DNA from: Locusta migratoria
Taxonomy: Eukaryota; Arthropoda; Insecta; Orthoptera; Acrididae
Length of the DNA stretch: 64,000 bases
Reading direction: 5' to 3'
Assembly: GCA_026315105.1 (NCBI GenBank)
Contig: CM048750.1
Span: 261,941,151-262,005,150, forward strand
The position numbers and the translations under genes are program-made. Below are positions 53,286 through 63,624 of this stretch, piece by piece (the stretch's first letter is position 1; each line of letters opens with the position of its first letter). The notes beneath the pieces were generated by a model. It was not told the DNA's origin. It made no database searches and was given only the letters and a program-made list of their open reading frames with translations.

Positions 53286-53368
53286 AATTTGTTCAAATGT
53301 TTGTTAAGCTTAAGGGAGTTAACTGCGGGGTCATCAGTCCCTAAACTTACAAACTACTTATGAACTGC
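53286..53368 (-). repeat. SINE-A tail fragment
   Basis: Only the 3' hairpin and part of the body remain (GGGTCATCAGTCCC in reverse orientation, then ACAAACTACTTATGAACT). Confidence 0.85.
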
Positions 53369-53993
53369 TTTACCTCTATTAAATCGCTTATTTCCGCGCT
53401 TGTGCATATGTTTGTTACGTTCTGTGATATAGGCCTACAGAACAACAAAATATCAATGAACATAAGACTTACAAAGTTGCAAGTTATAAGTGCAGCGAAT
53501 TATATAAAAATTCAAGACAAACTGTGCGATTTAATATTAGAAAAGGCCTTCATATGAAGCAATCATTATTGCAACAGTCTCGCTATTTAGTAAAATTGAA
53601 GGTCATTATCCACAGTCAATGTTACTATTCAATGTTAAGAACGTGTAAAATGCAATACGTGAAAAGATATAGTGCATGTTTTACTCTAAGCGAGGTGCAA
53701 ACTGTTCTCTTCATAAAACGAATCCAACAAACTCACTACTCATACGATGCGCACTTATGTGAACATAGCATCAAATATTATGAAGTATACTATTTCTATG
53801 AAATTTATAGTGAAGTCTTTGAGTCTGTCAGGAAACCCAAATATAAGAAAAAAAATTATCTGTTAGCGAGCAGCTTTGAACCAGCACCCTGGAACAACTT
53901 CCACTTCACAGGCCACGACTTTGCTGTCTACACTACGGCCACTAAAATACCGCAGTGTGATCAATGAAGGTATTACATGTATTAAATACACTA

Positions 53994-54000
<7 letters not shown>
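53369..54000. other. Unassigned; 147-codon open frame at 53524-53967
   Basis: The frame is rich in Tyr, Lys and Ser and low in GC, with no motif I recognise. The last 90 bp (FEPAPWNNFHFTGHD) may be a reverse tRNA-like block. I do not call a gene. Confidence 0.3.

Positions 54001-54039
<39 letters not shown>
53996..54039. repeat. (TA)n microsatellite
   Basis: About 21 TA dinucleotides in a row. Confidence 0.97.
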
Positions 54040-54042
<3 letters not shown>

Positions 54043-54289
54043 TGCTGGAATGTAATTACAACAAACGATGTGAAGCAGAATTCGTGTTGATCGATCTTAA
54101 GTCCGCCTTACCTTGAAACGTCAGATTATTGTAATACGGAAATTTTTTAACCACATATAACACGATTCCAGTCATTTATTGCAACAAATAGTACCTTAAT
54201 AGCTGGTTTCCAAGAGAGTCTCAATGTACTCAGTTACTTTTACTTGATTTGATGTGTCATACATTCATAAGTTATATACATAAAAACCA
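54040..54289. other. AT-rich spacer
   Basis: No recognised feature. Confidence 0.35.
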
Positions 54290-54900
54290 TGAAATCCGAC
54301 GGCCAATATGGCGTCTTCATCTCTACCGAAAAGAGCAGTCGCCCTCTCCGGATAGCCACGTGGTGTGACGTCAGTGTCGTTCTCCTACCTTATTGGTGAT
54401 CGTTCAGACGCACGTTGAGAATATCTGACATGCTTGATACTGCCCGACACATTGGGAAAGCCTCGCCATCGTGCGGTTCGCACGTTGTGACGTCAGAAAC
54501 TCGCCACGTTCGCGCAGATACACGCTCCGTGTGCCGACGGCTTTCGTTGTTTCCTTCCTCCATAGAAGCTTTTAAAGCATTTGTAAACACAATTTCTGCC
54601 CGCGGCCTTCTTCCCGCACACCTGCAGCAACATTCCTCGTGTCCCCGTTGCAGCCTCGCCCAATTTGCAGCAGCCCTTAATGTTCACAAGTTGCTCCATT
54701 CCGCTGTGCCACTCTCACACTGGTTAAGTTCAGCTGGTCGCAGCCTGTTCACTCTGCCAATCGTATGCTGTGTATCGCATTCGCGAAGTTGCCGTTCAGA
54801 TATGGATTCACCAAACTTTTTACACACACCGCGAATGTTTAAAGATTTGGATCTACAAATATTGCCAGAAAGTCTGATGTTAAGTCCCTAGTCTTAGTGA
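54290..54900. promoter_or_regulatory. CpG-rich patch with two CRE palindromes
   Basis: TGACGTCA, the cAMP-response-element core, occurs at 54366-54373 and 54488-54495, both in GTGTGACGTCA or TTGTGACGTCA context, within CpG-rich DNA. A 158-codon frame at 54415-54891 overlaps but shows no domain. Possible promoter of an unrecognised transcript; function is inference. Confidence 0.35.
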
Positions 54901-54980
54901 ATAGTCTTTGGTTGTCATTCCACTCCCAACCCCCCTGCCCTCTATCCCCAATAATATCAGTATTTCCAAAGCAATAATAT

Positions 54981-55784
54981 CTACTCACCTACTCTACATG
55001 ATAGGAAGGTTTCCACAGCTCTATTAATCTCTGCATCAGAAATGACATTTTCCCTTGCTCCAACCCGCACTGAAACAGGAGTTGTTGTTGCGGTCTTCAG
55101 TCCGGAGACTGGTTTGATGCAGCTCTCCACCCCTACTCTATCCTGAGCAAGCCTTTTCATCTCCTCATAAGAATGGCAACCCACATGCATTTGAATCTGC
55201 TTACTATATACGTCCCTTGGTCTCCCTCTGCGAATTTTACCCGACACACTTCCCTCCAATGCTAAATTTACTATTCCCCGATGTCTAAGAATGTGTCCTA
55301 CCAAGCGATCCCTTCTTTTAGTCAGAGTATGCCAAACATTCCTTTTCTCACAAATTCTGTTCAGTACCTCTTCATTAGTTATGCGATCTACCCACGTAAA
55401 CTTCATCATTCTTCTGTAGCACCACATTTCAAAAGCCTCTATCCTCTTCCTGTCTGCACTGCTTATCGTCCATGTTGCACTCCCGTACAAGGCAATACTC
55501 CACACAAATGCCTTCAGAAAAGACTTCCTTACACTTAAATTAATATTCGATGTTAGCAAATTTCTCTTTTTCAAAAATGCTTTTCTTCCCATTGGCATTC
55601 TGCATTTTATATCCTCTGTACAGCGACCATCGCATGTTATTTTTCTACCCAAGTAACAAAACTCATCTACCACCTTCATCGTTTCGTTACCTAATCTAAT
55701 TCCTTCAGCATCGCCTGATTTTCTAAGACTGCATTCCATTATCTTTGTTTTACTCTCGTTAATGTTCATTTTATACGCTCTCAA
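54981..55784 (-). pseudogene. LINE-B RT C-terminal open frame (267 codons)
   Basis: Open from YKMNINESKTKIMEC through VVDEFCYLGRKITCDG, NINLSVRKSFLKAFVW, FEMWCYRRMMKFTWVD, GHILRHRGIVNLALEG and RPRDVYSKQIQM to MKRLAQDRVG, then reads past the LINE 3' end into flank. It is the best-preserved LINE-B C-terminus in the window; it lacks the catalytic motifs, which lie upstream of the SINE-A. Confidence 0.88.
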
Positions 55785-56415
55785 ATGTTCAATTGTTTGT
55801 AAAGCTTATGGGACTTAACTACGGGATCATCAGTCCCTAAACTTACAAACTACTTATGAACTACTTACGAACTAGGACGGCACAAATATCCATGCCCGAG
55901 GGGGGATTCGAACTCCCGACCGTAGTGGCCGTGCAGACCGTGACTGAAGCGCCTCAGTCTCCTCGGCCACCGCGGCCGGCTATACGCTCTCTTCAACACA
56001 CTGTCCATTCCGTTCAACTGCTCTTCCACGTCCTTTGCTGTCTCTGACAATATTACAATGTCATGAGCAAAACGCAATGTTTTTATTTCTTCCCCCTGAA
56101 CTTTAATCCCTATTCCAAATTTTCCTTGCTTTCCTTCACCGCCTGCTCGATGTACAAATTGAAAAACATCGGAGAAAGGCTACAACCCTGTCTTACTCCC
56201 TTCCCAACTAATTCTTCCCTTTCATGTCCTTGGAGTCTAATACCTGCGGTCTGGATTTTTTACAAGTTGTAAATAACTCTCCTTTCCCTGTATTTTACCC
56301 CTGCTGTCTTCAGAATTTGAAAGACTGTATTCCAGTCAACATTGTCAAAAGCTTTCTCCAAATCTACAAAAGCTAGAAATGTAGGTTTGCCTTTCCTTAA
56401 TCTATCTTCTAAGAT
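55075..56415 (-). mobile_element. LINE-B copy: 3' half, reverse, with SINE-A insertion
   Basis: From the right: FLAFVDLEKAFDNVDW-type motif A (about 56390-56330), damaged motif B near 56190, RFAHDIVILSETAKD (motif C with FADD changed to FAHD) at about 56076-56030, then across the SINE-A into the long frame 55784-54981. The 3' end at 55081 reads (reverse) CTCCGGACTGAAGACCGCAAC. Confidence 0.88.
55783..55980 (-). repeat. SINE-A copy with TSD in LINE-B
   Basis: TATACGCTCTC is duplicated at 55772-55782 and 55981-55991. Confidence 0.93.
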
Positions 56416-57245
56416 ATATAAGGTATGATAAATAGCGATGTGAAGTGGCCTCCCCTAGTACAATGAATGACTTTCTAACTTTATCTGAGATACCGCCTTC
56501 TGTTGCAAGGGACACGCCCCCTTGGTTCACTTCTCCCTCCGAAACGATATTCTGGCCTCCTTCCCGATGACAAACATTAGCATATTTTCGTCGTTAGCGA
56601 GTGCCGCGGATCTCACTTGCTAGTGACAAACCAGTTGGCCCGGAGGACTATAAATCTGAACCACGAATGGGATGACACGTGTTGAATACTTTTACGTTAA
56701 TAACTCATTTTTTTCGGTGTCGTCAGAGAACGTGTTAATTCGAGTACTCCTGACATCTGGCTTGTTATCTCACTAACCGAACGCGATTACAGGACGTTCA
56801 AATGACATGCTCAGTATTTATGTGAGACCTGATATATACAGGTGCAGCACTAATTAGATATAAGTGGATTTATAGTAGGTTTGATTTATTAATCTGTCAG
56901 TTATAATTGGAGAACATTATCATTCACAGAATACATCCATTCAGAATCGTTTTCTCTTGTCTTACGAGAAGCGTGGGGATGACGCAGCTGTTATCGACAA
57001 CCCATTTAGTTAGGAAAAATATACTTCTGAAGATGAAATGTACGACGCTGACACAAGAAACCTATATGGCTACTGTCACACAGTTACAGATGTTGCTGAC
57101 TCCTGAGTGCTGAAACATCATCAGTTTTTCAGATGCCCTCCTGTATCTAAAAACATGACAGTTTTATAAATACTACTTGGTCCGTTGCAACGCTGGTTCG
57201 GCTCTTCTTTCTGCCCGGCAAATCATTTCTATGTGGCAGAAATAG
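56416..57245. other. Unassigned sequence
   Basis: About 830 bp with no recognisable domain, RNA or repeat. Confidence 0.4.
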
Positions 57246-57435
57246 GGTTGCCATATTGTCAAGCCAAATATAAGGGAGAATTTTTAATGGGTGGCCAAAA
57301 TTGACGCATTGTGACACTAGCAAAAAGTTTCACTTCAAGGAGGGCGTGATATCCTTTGTTAATATGGGTTTATAGTGCAGAGAGAAATACTTTTTGCTTA
57401 AAAAAGGGGGTTGGAAATTAAATAGTGGCAACATT
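57246..57435. mobile_element. Possible short MITE
   Basis: Begins GGGTTGCCATATTGTCA and ends AATAGTGGCAAC, giving imperfect inverted GTTGCCA/TGGCAAC ends about 190 bp apart. No clear TSD; weak. Confidence 0.3.
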
Positions 57436-57631
57436 GCTGTGGAGACACTATGCAATGGAATCTACTATTGTCGTTGCGTGCTTACGGAATATCGCCCCAA
57501 TTGTGCGAATGGATTCACGATTTCCTATCAGGAAGGACACAGTTCGTAGTAATTGACGGTAAGTCATCGAGTAAACCAGAAGTTACATCTGGCGTTCCTC
57601 AGGGAAGCGTTATAGGTCCCTACTCTTCTTT

Positions 57632-58258
57632 GTGTATATAAACGATATAGGAGACAATCTGAATAGCTCTCTTAGACTGTTCGCAGATGACGCTGTCGTT
57701 TATCGGTTAGCGAAGTCAACAGAGGATCAAAAGAAACTGCAAAGCGATTTGGACAAAATTTCTACATGGTGCGAAAATTGTCAATTAACACTAAATAATG
57801 AAAAGTGTGAAGTAATGCACAGGACCACTAAATGGAATCCGATGAACTTCAATTACACGATAAATCAGTCAGGTCGTAAATTTTACCGAATACCTAGGAG
57901 TTACAATTACGAACAACATAGACTGGAGAGAACTCACAACAGCTCCACCAAAGAGACTGCCTACATAACACTTGTGCGGCCTCTACTGGAGTACTGTTGC
58001 CCAGTGTGGGACCCTCACCAAGTGGGACTGGCGGAAGACATTGAGAAGGTTCAGAGAAGAGCAGCTCGTTTTGCTTTATCACGTTATAGGAGGGAAAGCG
58101 TCACGGAAATGTTGCACGCTTTGAGGTGGAAATCATTAAAAGAACGACGTTATTCGTTGCGGCGAAATCTCTTTGCAAAATTTGAATCACCGACTTTAAC
58201 TTCTGAATGTGAAAATATTTTGTTAGCACCCACCTACATGACCATCCCAATAAAATAA
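57632..58258 (+). pseudogene. LINE-A RT, motif C to C-terminus (208 codons)
   Basis: SLRLFADDAVVYRL carries the intact FADD (residues about 15-18 of this frame), then STEDQKKLQSDLDKIS, LTLNNEKCEVMHR, a shifted stretch near 57870-57940, STKETAYITLVRPLLEYCC, RRAARFALSRYRRESVTEML and LLAPTYM. Motifs A and B lie in another frame upstream, so no complete enzyme can be read. Confidence 0.87.
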
Positions 58259-58293
58259 GAGAAATCATATCGAAAACGGAACGATTGTTCTTT

Positions 58294-58492
58294 GCCGGCC
58301 GCGGTGGCCGAGGGGACTGCGACGCGCCAGTCACGGTCTGCACGGCCACTACGGTCGGCGGTTCGAATCCCCCCTCGGGCATGGATATTTGTGCCGTCCT
58401 TAGTGTTAGCTAGTTCATAAGTAGTTCGTAAGTTTAAGGACTGATGACCCCGTAGTTAAGTCCCATAAGCTATACAAACATTTGAACATTTG
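58294..58492 (+). repeat. SINE-A copy with TSD in LINE-A
   Basis: AACGATTGTTCTTT (58280-58293) is repeated as AACGATTTTCTTT-like sequence at 58493-58506. Confidence 0.92.
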
Positions 58493-58612
58493 AACGATTT
58501 TCTTTCTTCCCGCGCGCTATTAGAGAATGGAACGGTAGAGAAAGGTTATGAAAGTGGTTAATGAACCCTCTGCCAGGCACTTAAATGTGATTTGCAGAGT
58601 ATCTATGTAGAT

Positions 58613-58689
58613 AGTACCTACCTTACCTCCGAGCATATGGACTAGTCCGTCCCATGTCACCGGCGTGCGCACAATCGAGGGAAACACAG
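58613..58689. other. Short spacer
   Basis: No feature recognised. Confidence 0.3.
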
Positions 58690-58980
58690 TCAATTGTGAG
58701 CGAGCGGTCTAACGTAATGGTGCCTTATGATTTTGAAACAGGAACAACGGTGTTGGATAAAGACTGAATATGCCAAATATGCCAGAGGTCAATAGTACGA
58801 CAGTGTCATCAAGGTATTTAAGAGCCTCTAGTTTGGAGAAAGTTACGGTGATTCTCGTGTACGCCTGGTGTACACTCCTCAACGGCAGACCGTCAATGCA
58901 CGGTATTACTGTTCGTTTTTGGAGCATCACCTGCGACCAGCTTTGCGAAAGAAGCGGCAACAGTTTGTGCGCAATATACC
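58690..58980 (+). pseudogene. mariner-type transposase mid-region fragment
   Basis: Shifted frames give TPQRQTVNARYYCSFLEHHL and RPALRKKRQQFVRN, the segment before the second catalytic Asp, matching the fragments at 47.5-48.3 kb (APRQTINAQYYC). It ends at about 58980 where Tc1 transposase sequence starts. Confidence 0.7.
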
Positions 58981-59108
58981 TGTACAGGTATGGAGACATC
59001 CTCATGAATTCGTGGATCCTGCATATTGGCAGGGGACTGTTCAAGCTGGTGATTGTTCTCTAATGGTGTGGAACGTGCGCGGTTGGGATGATATGGGATC
59101 CCTGGTAC

Positions 59109-59410
59109 CAGTGGCGGACTAAGACTGTCGGAGGCCCGGGGCGGCGGCAAAACCTAATGAGGCCCTCCATTCACTTGCAAATACATGTATTACTATGAAA
59201 CAGTAACTTTTGCGTCTTGGAGGCCCTTCCAGGACGAGAGGTGCGGGCCAGTCTACAAAAAATAGCTTTCGAGTTTTGGAGACCTCTGAACGAGAGGCGA
59301 AGGTAGCTCCAACTAAAGAAAATAGTTCTTTCGGGGCAATTGGAGGCCCCCCAAGACGAGAGGCCCTGGGCGGACCGTCCCCCGCCATCCCCCCTCTTAG
59401 TCCGCCACTG
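59109..59410. mobile_element. hAT-type MITE, 302 bp, with perfect TSD
   Basis: Termini CAGTGGCGGACTAAGA and CTTAGTCCGCCACTG, 8-bp TSD CCTGGTAC at 59101-59108 and 59411-59418. No coding. Same terminal core as the hAT at 35501. Confidence 0.95.
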
Positions 59411-59439
59411 CCTGGTACGCCTACATGCGATTCTGACAG

Positions 59440-59647
59440 TTTTTATTTTTTATTTTATTTTTTTTTAATTGTCTATGGGGCTTAACTATGGGGTCATCAG
59501 TCCCTTAACTTACAAACTACTTATGAACTACTTACAACTAAGGACGGCACAAATATCCATGCCCGAGGGGGGATTCGAACCCCCGACCGTAGTGGCCGTG
59601 CAGACCGTGACTGGAGCGCCTCAATCCCCTCGGCCACCGCGGCCGGC
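59440..59647 (-). repeat. SINE-A copy with TSD and long A-tail
   Basis: ATTCTGACAG is duplicated at 59430-59439 and 59648-59657. A T-rich 29-bp stretch (A-tail in sense) lies at 59440-59468; the ACAAACATTTG end is replaced by it. Confidence 0.92.
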
Positions 59648-59753
59648 ATTCTGACAGGTGCCGCGTACGTTCGCGTCCTGGATGATCACCTGCATCCATT
59701 CATGTCCAGTGTGCATTCCGACCGACTTGGGTAATTCCAACAGGACAATGCAA

Positions 59754-59955
59754 AATCAAATGTTCAAATGTTTGTAGAGCTTATGGGACTTAACTACTGG
59801 GTCATCAGTCCCTAAACCTACAAACTACTTATGAACTAGCTAATACTAAGGACGGCACAAGTATCCATGCCCGAGGGGGGATTCGAACCCTCGACCGTAG
59901 TGGCCGTGCAGACCGTAGCTGGCGCGCCGCAGTCCCCTCGGCCACCGCGGCCGGC
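59754..59955 (-). repeat. SINE-A copy with TSD
   Basis: CAGGACAATGCAA is duplicated at 59741-59753 and 59956-59968, splitting the QQDNA codons of the Tc1 transposase. Confidence 0.94.
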
Positions 59956-60270
59956 CAGGACAATGCAACATTGCACACGTCCAGATTTGTTATGGAGCGG
60001 CTCCAGAAATACACTTCTGAATTTAAACATATCCGCTGCCCACCAAACGCCTCAGACATAAACGTTATTGAGCCTATCATGGATGCCTTGAGAAGACATC
60101 ATCCGCGTAAGTTTGCGGACAGTCCTGCAGGATGCGTGGATTAAGTTCCCTCCAGCACTAATTTAAACATTAGTCGAATCTGTACCATGTCGTCTTATAG
60201 CACTTCTGCGTGCTTGCTGGGCCGCTACCTGATATAAAGCAGTTGTACCAGTTTCTGTGCCTCTTGACTG

Positions 60271-60445
60271 TATTATGAAAAATGTACATGCAAGTGTAAC
60301 AGGTTTCTCAGTAAAGATTGGAGGGGGGTGGTGCTTAGAGATTCGTGTTTGAGATTGGAAGACGGGGGAAGGGTGGCATGGTACCTTCGCCCTTTCCACC
60401 CCAGAGGTCGGTGCTTCTGCGTATTGTACATTCTCAGCACAAATG
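60271..60445. other. Short spacer after Tc1 remnant
   Basis: No feature recognised; may be Tc1 3' end without a preserved terminus. Confidence 0.3.
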
Positions 60446-60700
60446 GAAGAAAGGTTAGGGTTTAATGTCCCGTCGACAGCGTGGTCATTAGAGACGGTGC
60501 TTACTCTCGGATTTTCGGGGAAGAATGGGGAAGGAAATCGGCCATGCCCTTTTTGAAAGGAACCATCCAGACATTTGCGTGGAGTGATTTAGGGAAATCA
60601 CGGAAAACCTAAATCTGGATTGCCGGAGGTGGATTTGAACCACCATCATCCCGAATACGAGTTCAGTGTTTCACTACTGCGCCAGTTGTCTCACTCAGCA
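60446..60700 (-). repeat. SINE-E copy, reverse
   Basis: Tail at the left (GTTTAATGTCCCGTCGAC), body words GATTTAGGGAAATCAC and ACCTAAATCTGGAT, head at the right with degraded boxes. Same family as 18041. Confidence 0.85.
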
Positions 60701-61514
60701 CAAATGAGTTTACTAAAACGTTAACACAAGGGAGGTAAAATGGGAACGAAAATAATCATTTCTCTCGTTTTATGCTTGGTATTTGCTGTTTTTAAAACTT
60801 TTCTACTGTCGTTGCGAGTGACAACAAGTGGTGTGTTAATTTTCTCGTATACGCACTGTTTGCTTGCTTTCTTCGGTAATTTACAGCTCAGAAATACACC
60901 TGTGATTACTCTGGGTTTTCCGCGCCAGTGCTTGTGACCCAGTAAAAAATCGGTGGCAGTAAGACTGCAGTAGCTAGCATTTCTTGTGGAAGCGTCTTCT
61001 AAGAAAGTGCAGACTGGCGTTCCTGAGGTAGTCGACGTCTTTGAAAGGGGAAGAGGACGATTTAAGGAACCCGACTTTATACGCAGTTCCTTTTAATTTC
61101 CCTCTCCGGAGACGACTCCCCCTCTTCCCCGCCCTTCCCCGCTGTTCCCACGGAGAGGCGGGCGCTTTTCTTACCGACTTTCCACGAAAGGAAGGAGAGA
61201 TGGGGCGTTGGAATATGTCGAGACTAGGTCAGCAACTCCGGCCCAATATCGGAGATTACAGGGCCCCAACCGTTACTTATTTCCGACTGGCGAGCACAGG
61301 CGGGGGCTTAAAGCGTTGCCTTCAATGCTGCGAGGCTAAAAATAGTTCCCGACAGGCGCTGCTTCTTGTGTGTTTTCTCTCCGAGTGTTCTAAATACTAG
61401 GTACTATAGAAGAAACGTATTCCCCTTGTAACGATTCATTAAATGCTGAAAAATAATAAATTTACTCAACCTTCCTATCTTGAATCTTTAAACGAGCAAT
61501 TCTTTGTGTATATA
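60701..61514. other. Unassigned; CpG-rich in 61040-61380
   Basis: A 119-codon frame at 61041-61400 has no domain. GC-rich, transposon-free-looking; could be host sequence. Confidence 0.3.
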
Positions 61515-61633
61515 CAGGGTGAGGCAGCTAAGTCATAACACACCTTGTGTCACCCCAACCGTAATAGATACAAAGATGCCGTTCGGATCGTGAATTGCAG
61601 GGACAGGGGATACTTTAATATGTGACATTTCAT

Positions 61634-61826
61634 GTTGAAATGTTTTAAGTCTTATGGGACTTAACTACGGGGTCATCATCCCCTAAACTTACAAACTACT
61701 TATGAACTACCTACGAACTAGGACGGCACAAATATCCATGCTCGAGGGGGGATTCGAACCCCCGACTGTAGTGGCCGTGCAGACCGTGACTGAAGCGCCT
61801 CAGTCCCCTCGGCCACCGCGGCCGGC
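61634..61826 (-). repeat. SINE-A copy with TSD
   Basis: TGACATTTCAT is duplicated at 61623-61633 and 61827-61837, in the left arm of the inverted repeat. Confidence 0.93.
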
Positions 61827-62144
61827 TGACATTTCATTTTTTTTATTACAGAGATATGAGGCCATCTTTAGATTTTTTTAATTTAATGGAACCCTTTGTT
61901 AAATTTTAGCGTAACATTTTGGGCTTAAAAAGACGGTTTGAAATATGTGAATATCATAATATTTAGGCGAATAGTTGTTGAGAGATTGATATGTTTCCGT
62001 CGAAGCAGTGTTGTTTGTGTAAGAACGGACTCGCGACTTTTTCCTTGTAGTCTACAGGAAAGGTAGCATTGGACAACGCCGCTTCGAGGGCCGAATACGA
62101 TAGAACATATCTGTGTCTCAAAAACTATTCGCATAAATAATATG

Positions 62145-62549
62145 TTCAAATGTTCAAATGTTTGTAGAACTTACGGGACTTAACTACGGGGTCATCAGTC
62201 CCTAAGCTTACAAACTACTTATGAACTAGCTAAGACTAAGGACGGCACAAATATCATGCCCGAGGGGGGATTCGAACCCCCGACGCCGGCCGCGGTGGCC
62301 GAGGGGACTGAGGCGCTCCAGCCACGGTCTGCACGGCCACTGCGGTCGGGGGTTCGAATCCCCCCTCGGGCATGGATATTTGTGCCGTCCTTAGTATAAG
62401 GTAGTTGATAAGTAGTTTGTAAGTTTAGGGACTGATGACCCCATAGTTAAGTCCCATAAGCTTAACAAACATTTGAACATTTTTTTTGAACCCCTGACCG
62501 TAGTGGCCGTGCAGACCGTGACTGGAGCGCCTCAGTCTCCTCGGCCGGC
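62145..62549 (-). repeat. SINE-A, split by another SINE-A
   Basis: Outer reverse copy; outer TSD TAAATAATATG at 62134-62144 and 62550-62560. Parts: 62145-62284 and 62488-62549. Confidence 0.93.
62285..62487 (+). repeat. SINE-A inside a SINE-A
   Basis: Forward full-length copy; TSD GAACCCCCGAC (62274-62284) and GAACCCCTGAC (62488-62498), the B-box region of the outer copy. Confidence 0.93.
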
Positions 62550-62771
62550 TAAATAATATGATATACACATACTTGAAAACGTCTTTTTAAGCCCATCATG
62601 TTAGGCTAAAAAAAAGTAGGCTTAGAATATCTGTAATAAAAAAATAGCACAAACATGAAATGTGATGTATTCAAGTAGCCCCTGTCCCTGCAATTCATTG
62701 TCCAATCGGCATCGGCATCTATGACAGTTGAGGAGATACAGGGGGTGTTATGACTTAGCTGCCTCACTCTA

Positions 62772-62894
62772 TATAGATATATAATCTGTCTCGGAAACGA
62801 CTCTTAATAATTTCCATAAAATTTTCTATTTATACAGTATTTTTTCCTTTTGAAGTTTACCTACGTAGTTGTATTTTTGGTAAAAATGCGCTTT

Positions 62895-62970
<76 letters not shown>

Positions 62971-63421
62971 GTCAACAAATTAATTTGGTGTTTTTCGGAT
63001 AACAGATGATACGTTAGTCTCGAAAACGCGGTGAGTAGCACCGTCGCCACTGGGGCACTACCTCATCTGGCAGAACATCACCCATCACAATTACGTATCC
63101 TGTACCGATACACGAGTTATCACGCGTGTAACGTGCGTGCGACGACGACGTGTTTGTGACTGTCTGTGAGAGGGAAGTAAGGACATGAAAAACACCTACA
63201 GTCGCTGAACCAGAAATTTGGTTTGGAAGGGTCTTAGTCCGGCACAGTTATTTATTATTTTTTAATTTACTGTAGAGCAGGAACAGCATTAATTATTTAG
63301 GCCTTCTTCATAATCAACACGTAAGTTTCCAAAGAGCTTGCAACAGCCATTGCCAACGTCAGCTACCCCTATTCTAACCTTCTTCGTTCTGCACATGTGA
63401 ATTGTCACTCCAAAGATATTT
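62772..63421. other. Spacer with (TA)n microsatellite
   Basis: 62899-62969 is uninterrupted TA repeat. The remainder has no recognised feature. Confidence 0.5.
62899..62969. repeat. (TA)n microsatellite
   Basis: About 35 TA dinucleotides. Confidence 0.97.
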
Positions 63422-63428
63422 CTAAAGG

Positions 63429-63624
63429 TTCAAATGTCTGTAAATCTATCGGACCAAACTGCGTGGTCATCAGTCCGTAGCTTACAAACTACTTAAACCT
63501 AGGTAAACTAACCTACGGGCAAACACACACACACCCATGCCCCAGGGAGGACTCGAACCTCCACGGCGAACAACCGCGCGCCCCGCAGCGAGGTGCTTTA
63601 GACCTCTCGGCTACTCCACCGCGA
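63429..63624 (-). repeat. SINE-B copy
   Basis: Reverse full-length copy with B box GGTTCGAGTCC and the CGGACTGATGACC...GGTCCG tail hairpin. GATATTT is present on both sides as a short possible TSD. Confidence 0.9.

Larger units (their letters stand above)
57450..58612 (+). mobile_element. LINE-A copy 4, interrupted by SINE-A
   Basis: 5'-truncated. LRAYGISPQLCEWIHDFLSG, GVPQGSVIGP (motif B) in one frame to 57641, then a one-base shift near 57618 into the frame at 57632. After the SINE the FFPRAIREWNG block and the GCAGAGTATCTATGTAGATA tail resume at 58500. A 60-bp deletion removes the WREHIGN block near 57935. Confidence 0.88.
58985..60270 (+). pseudogene. Tc1-type transposase C-terminal half, cut by three insertions
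   Basis: The pieces are VWRHPHEFVDPAYWQGTVQA, MVWNVRGWDDMGSLVPV (to 59108), then after a hAT MITE and a SINE a VLDDHLHPFMSSVHSDRLG segment (59659-59730), and after a second SINE FQQDNATLHTSRFVMERL (second catalytic Asp) and PPNASDINVIEPIMDALRR with the final catalytic Glu of a DD34E enzyme. Stops occur near 59729 and 60142. The N-terminal half and termini are missing. Confidence 0.82.
61515..62771. mobile_element. Long inverted-repeat DNA element (Tc1/mariner-like ends), three SINEs inside
   Basis: Termini CAGGGTGAGGCAGCTAAGTC and its near complement GACTTAGCTGCCTCACTCTA at TA sites. The similarity continues inwards over most of both arms: AATTGCAGGGACAGGGG, ACATTTCATG, TTATTACAGA, GGGCTTAAAAAGACG, CGAATAGTT on both strands, with the centre at about 62050. 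Without SINEs each arm is about 300-400 bp. No transposase. Confidence 0.85.

Noticed and set aside
53524..53967. 147-codon open frame as a host gene
   Set aside because: No domain, no codon bias, AT-rich, and its end overlaps a tRNA-like block. Kept only as an unassigned note.
54415..54891. 158-codon open frame as a host exon
   Set aside because: Open frames on both strands overlap in this CpG-rich patch and none has a recognisable motif.
57026..57110. Another hammerhead-like core (CTGAAGATG near 57027)
   Set aside because: No pairing stem between the core and the next GAAA.
61041..61400. 119-codon GC-rich open frame as a gene
   Set aside because: No domain or splice context; GC-rich DNA gives long frames by chance.
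6361..62487. Genuine tRNA genes, because A and B boxes are perfect in many copies
   Set aside because: All such blocks are joined to SINE bodies and tails; anticodon arms are degenerate and terminal stems do not pair as in functional tRNAs.
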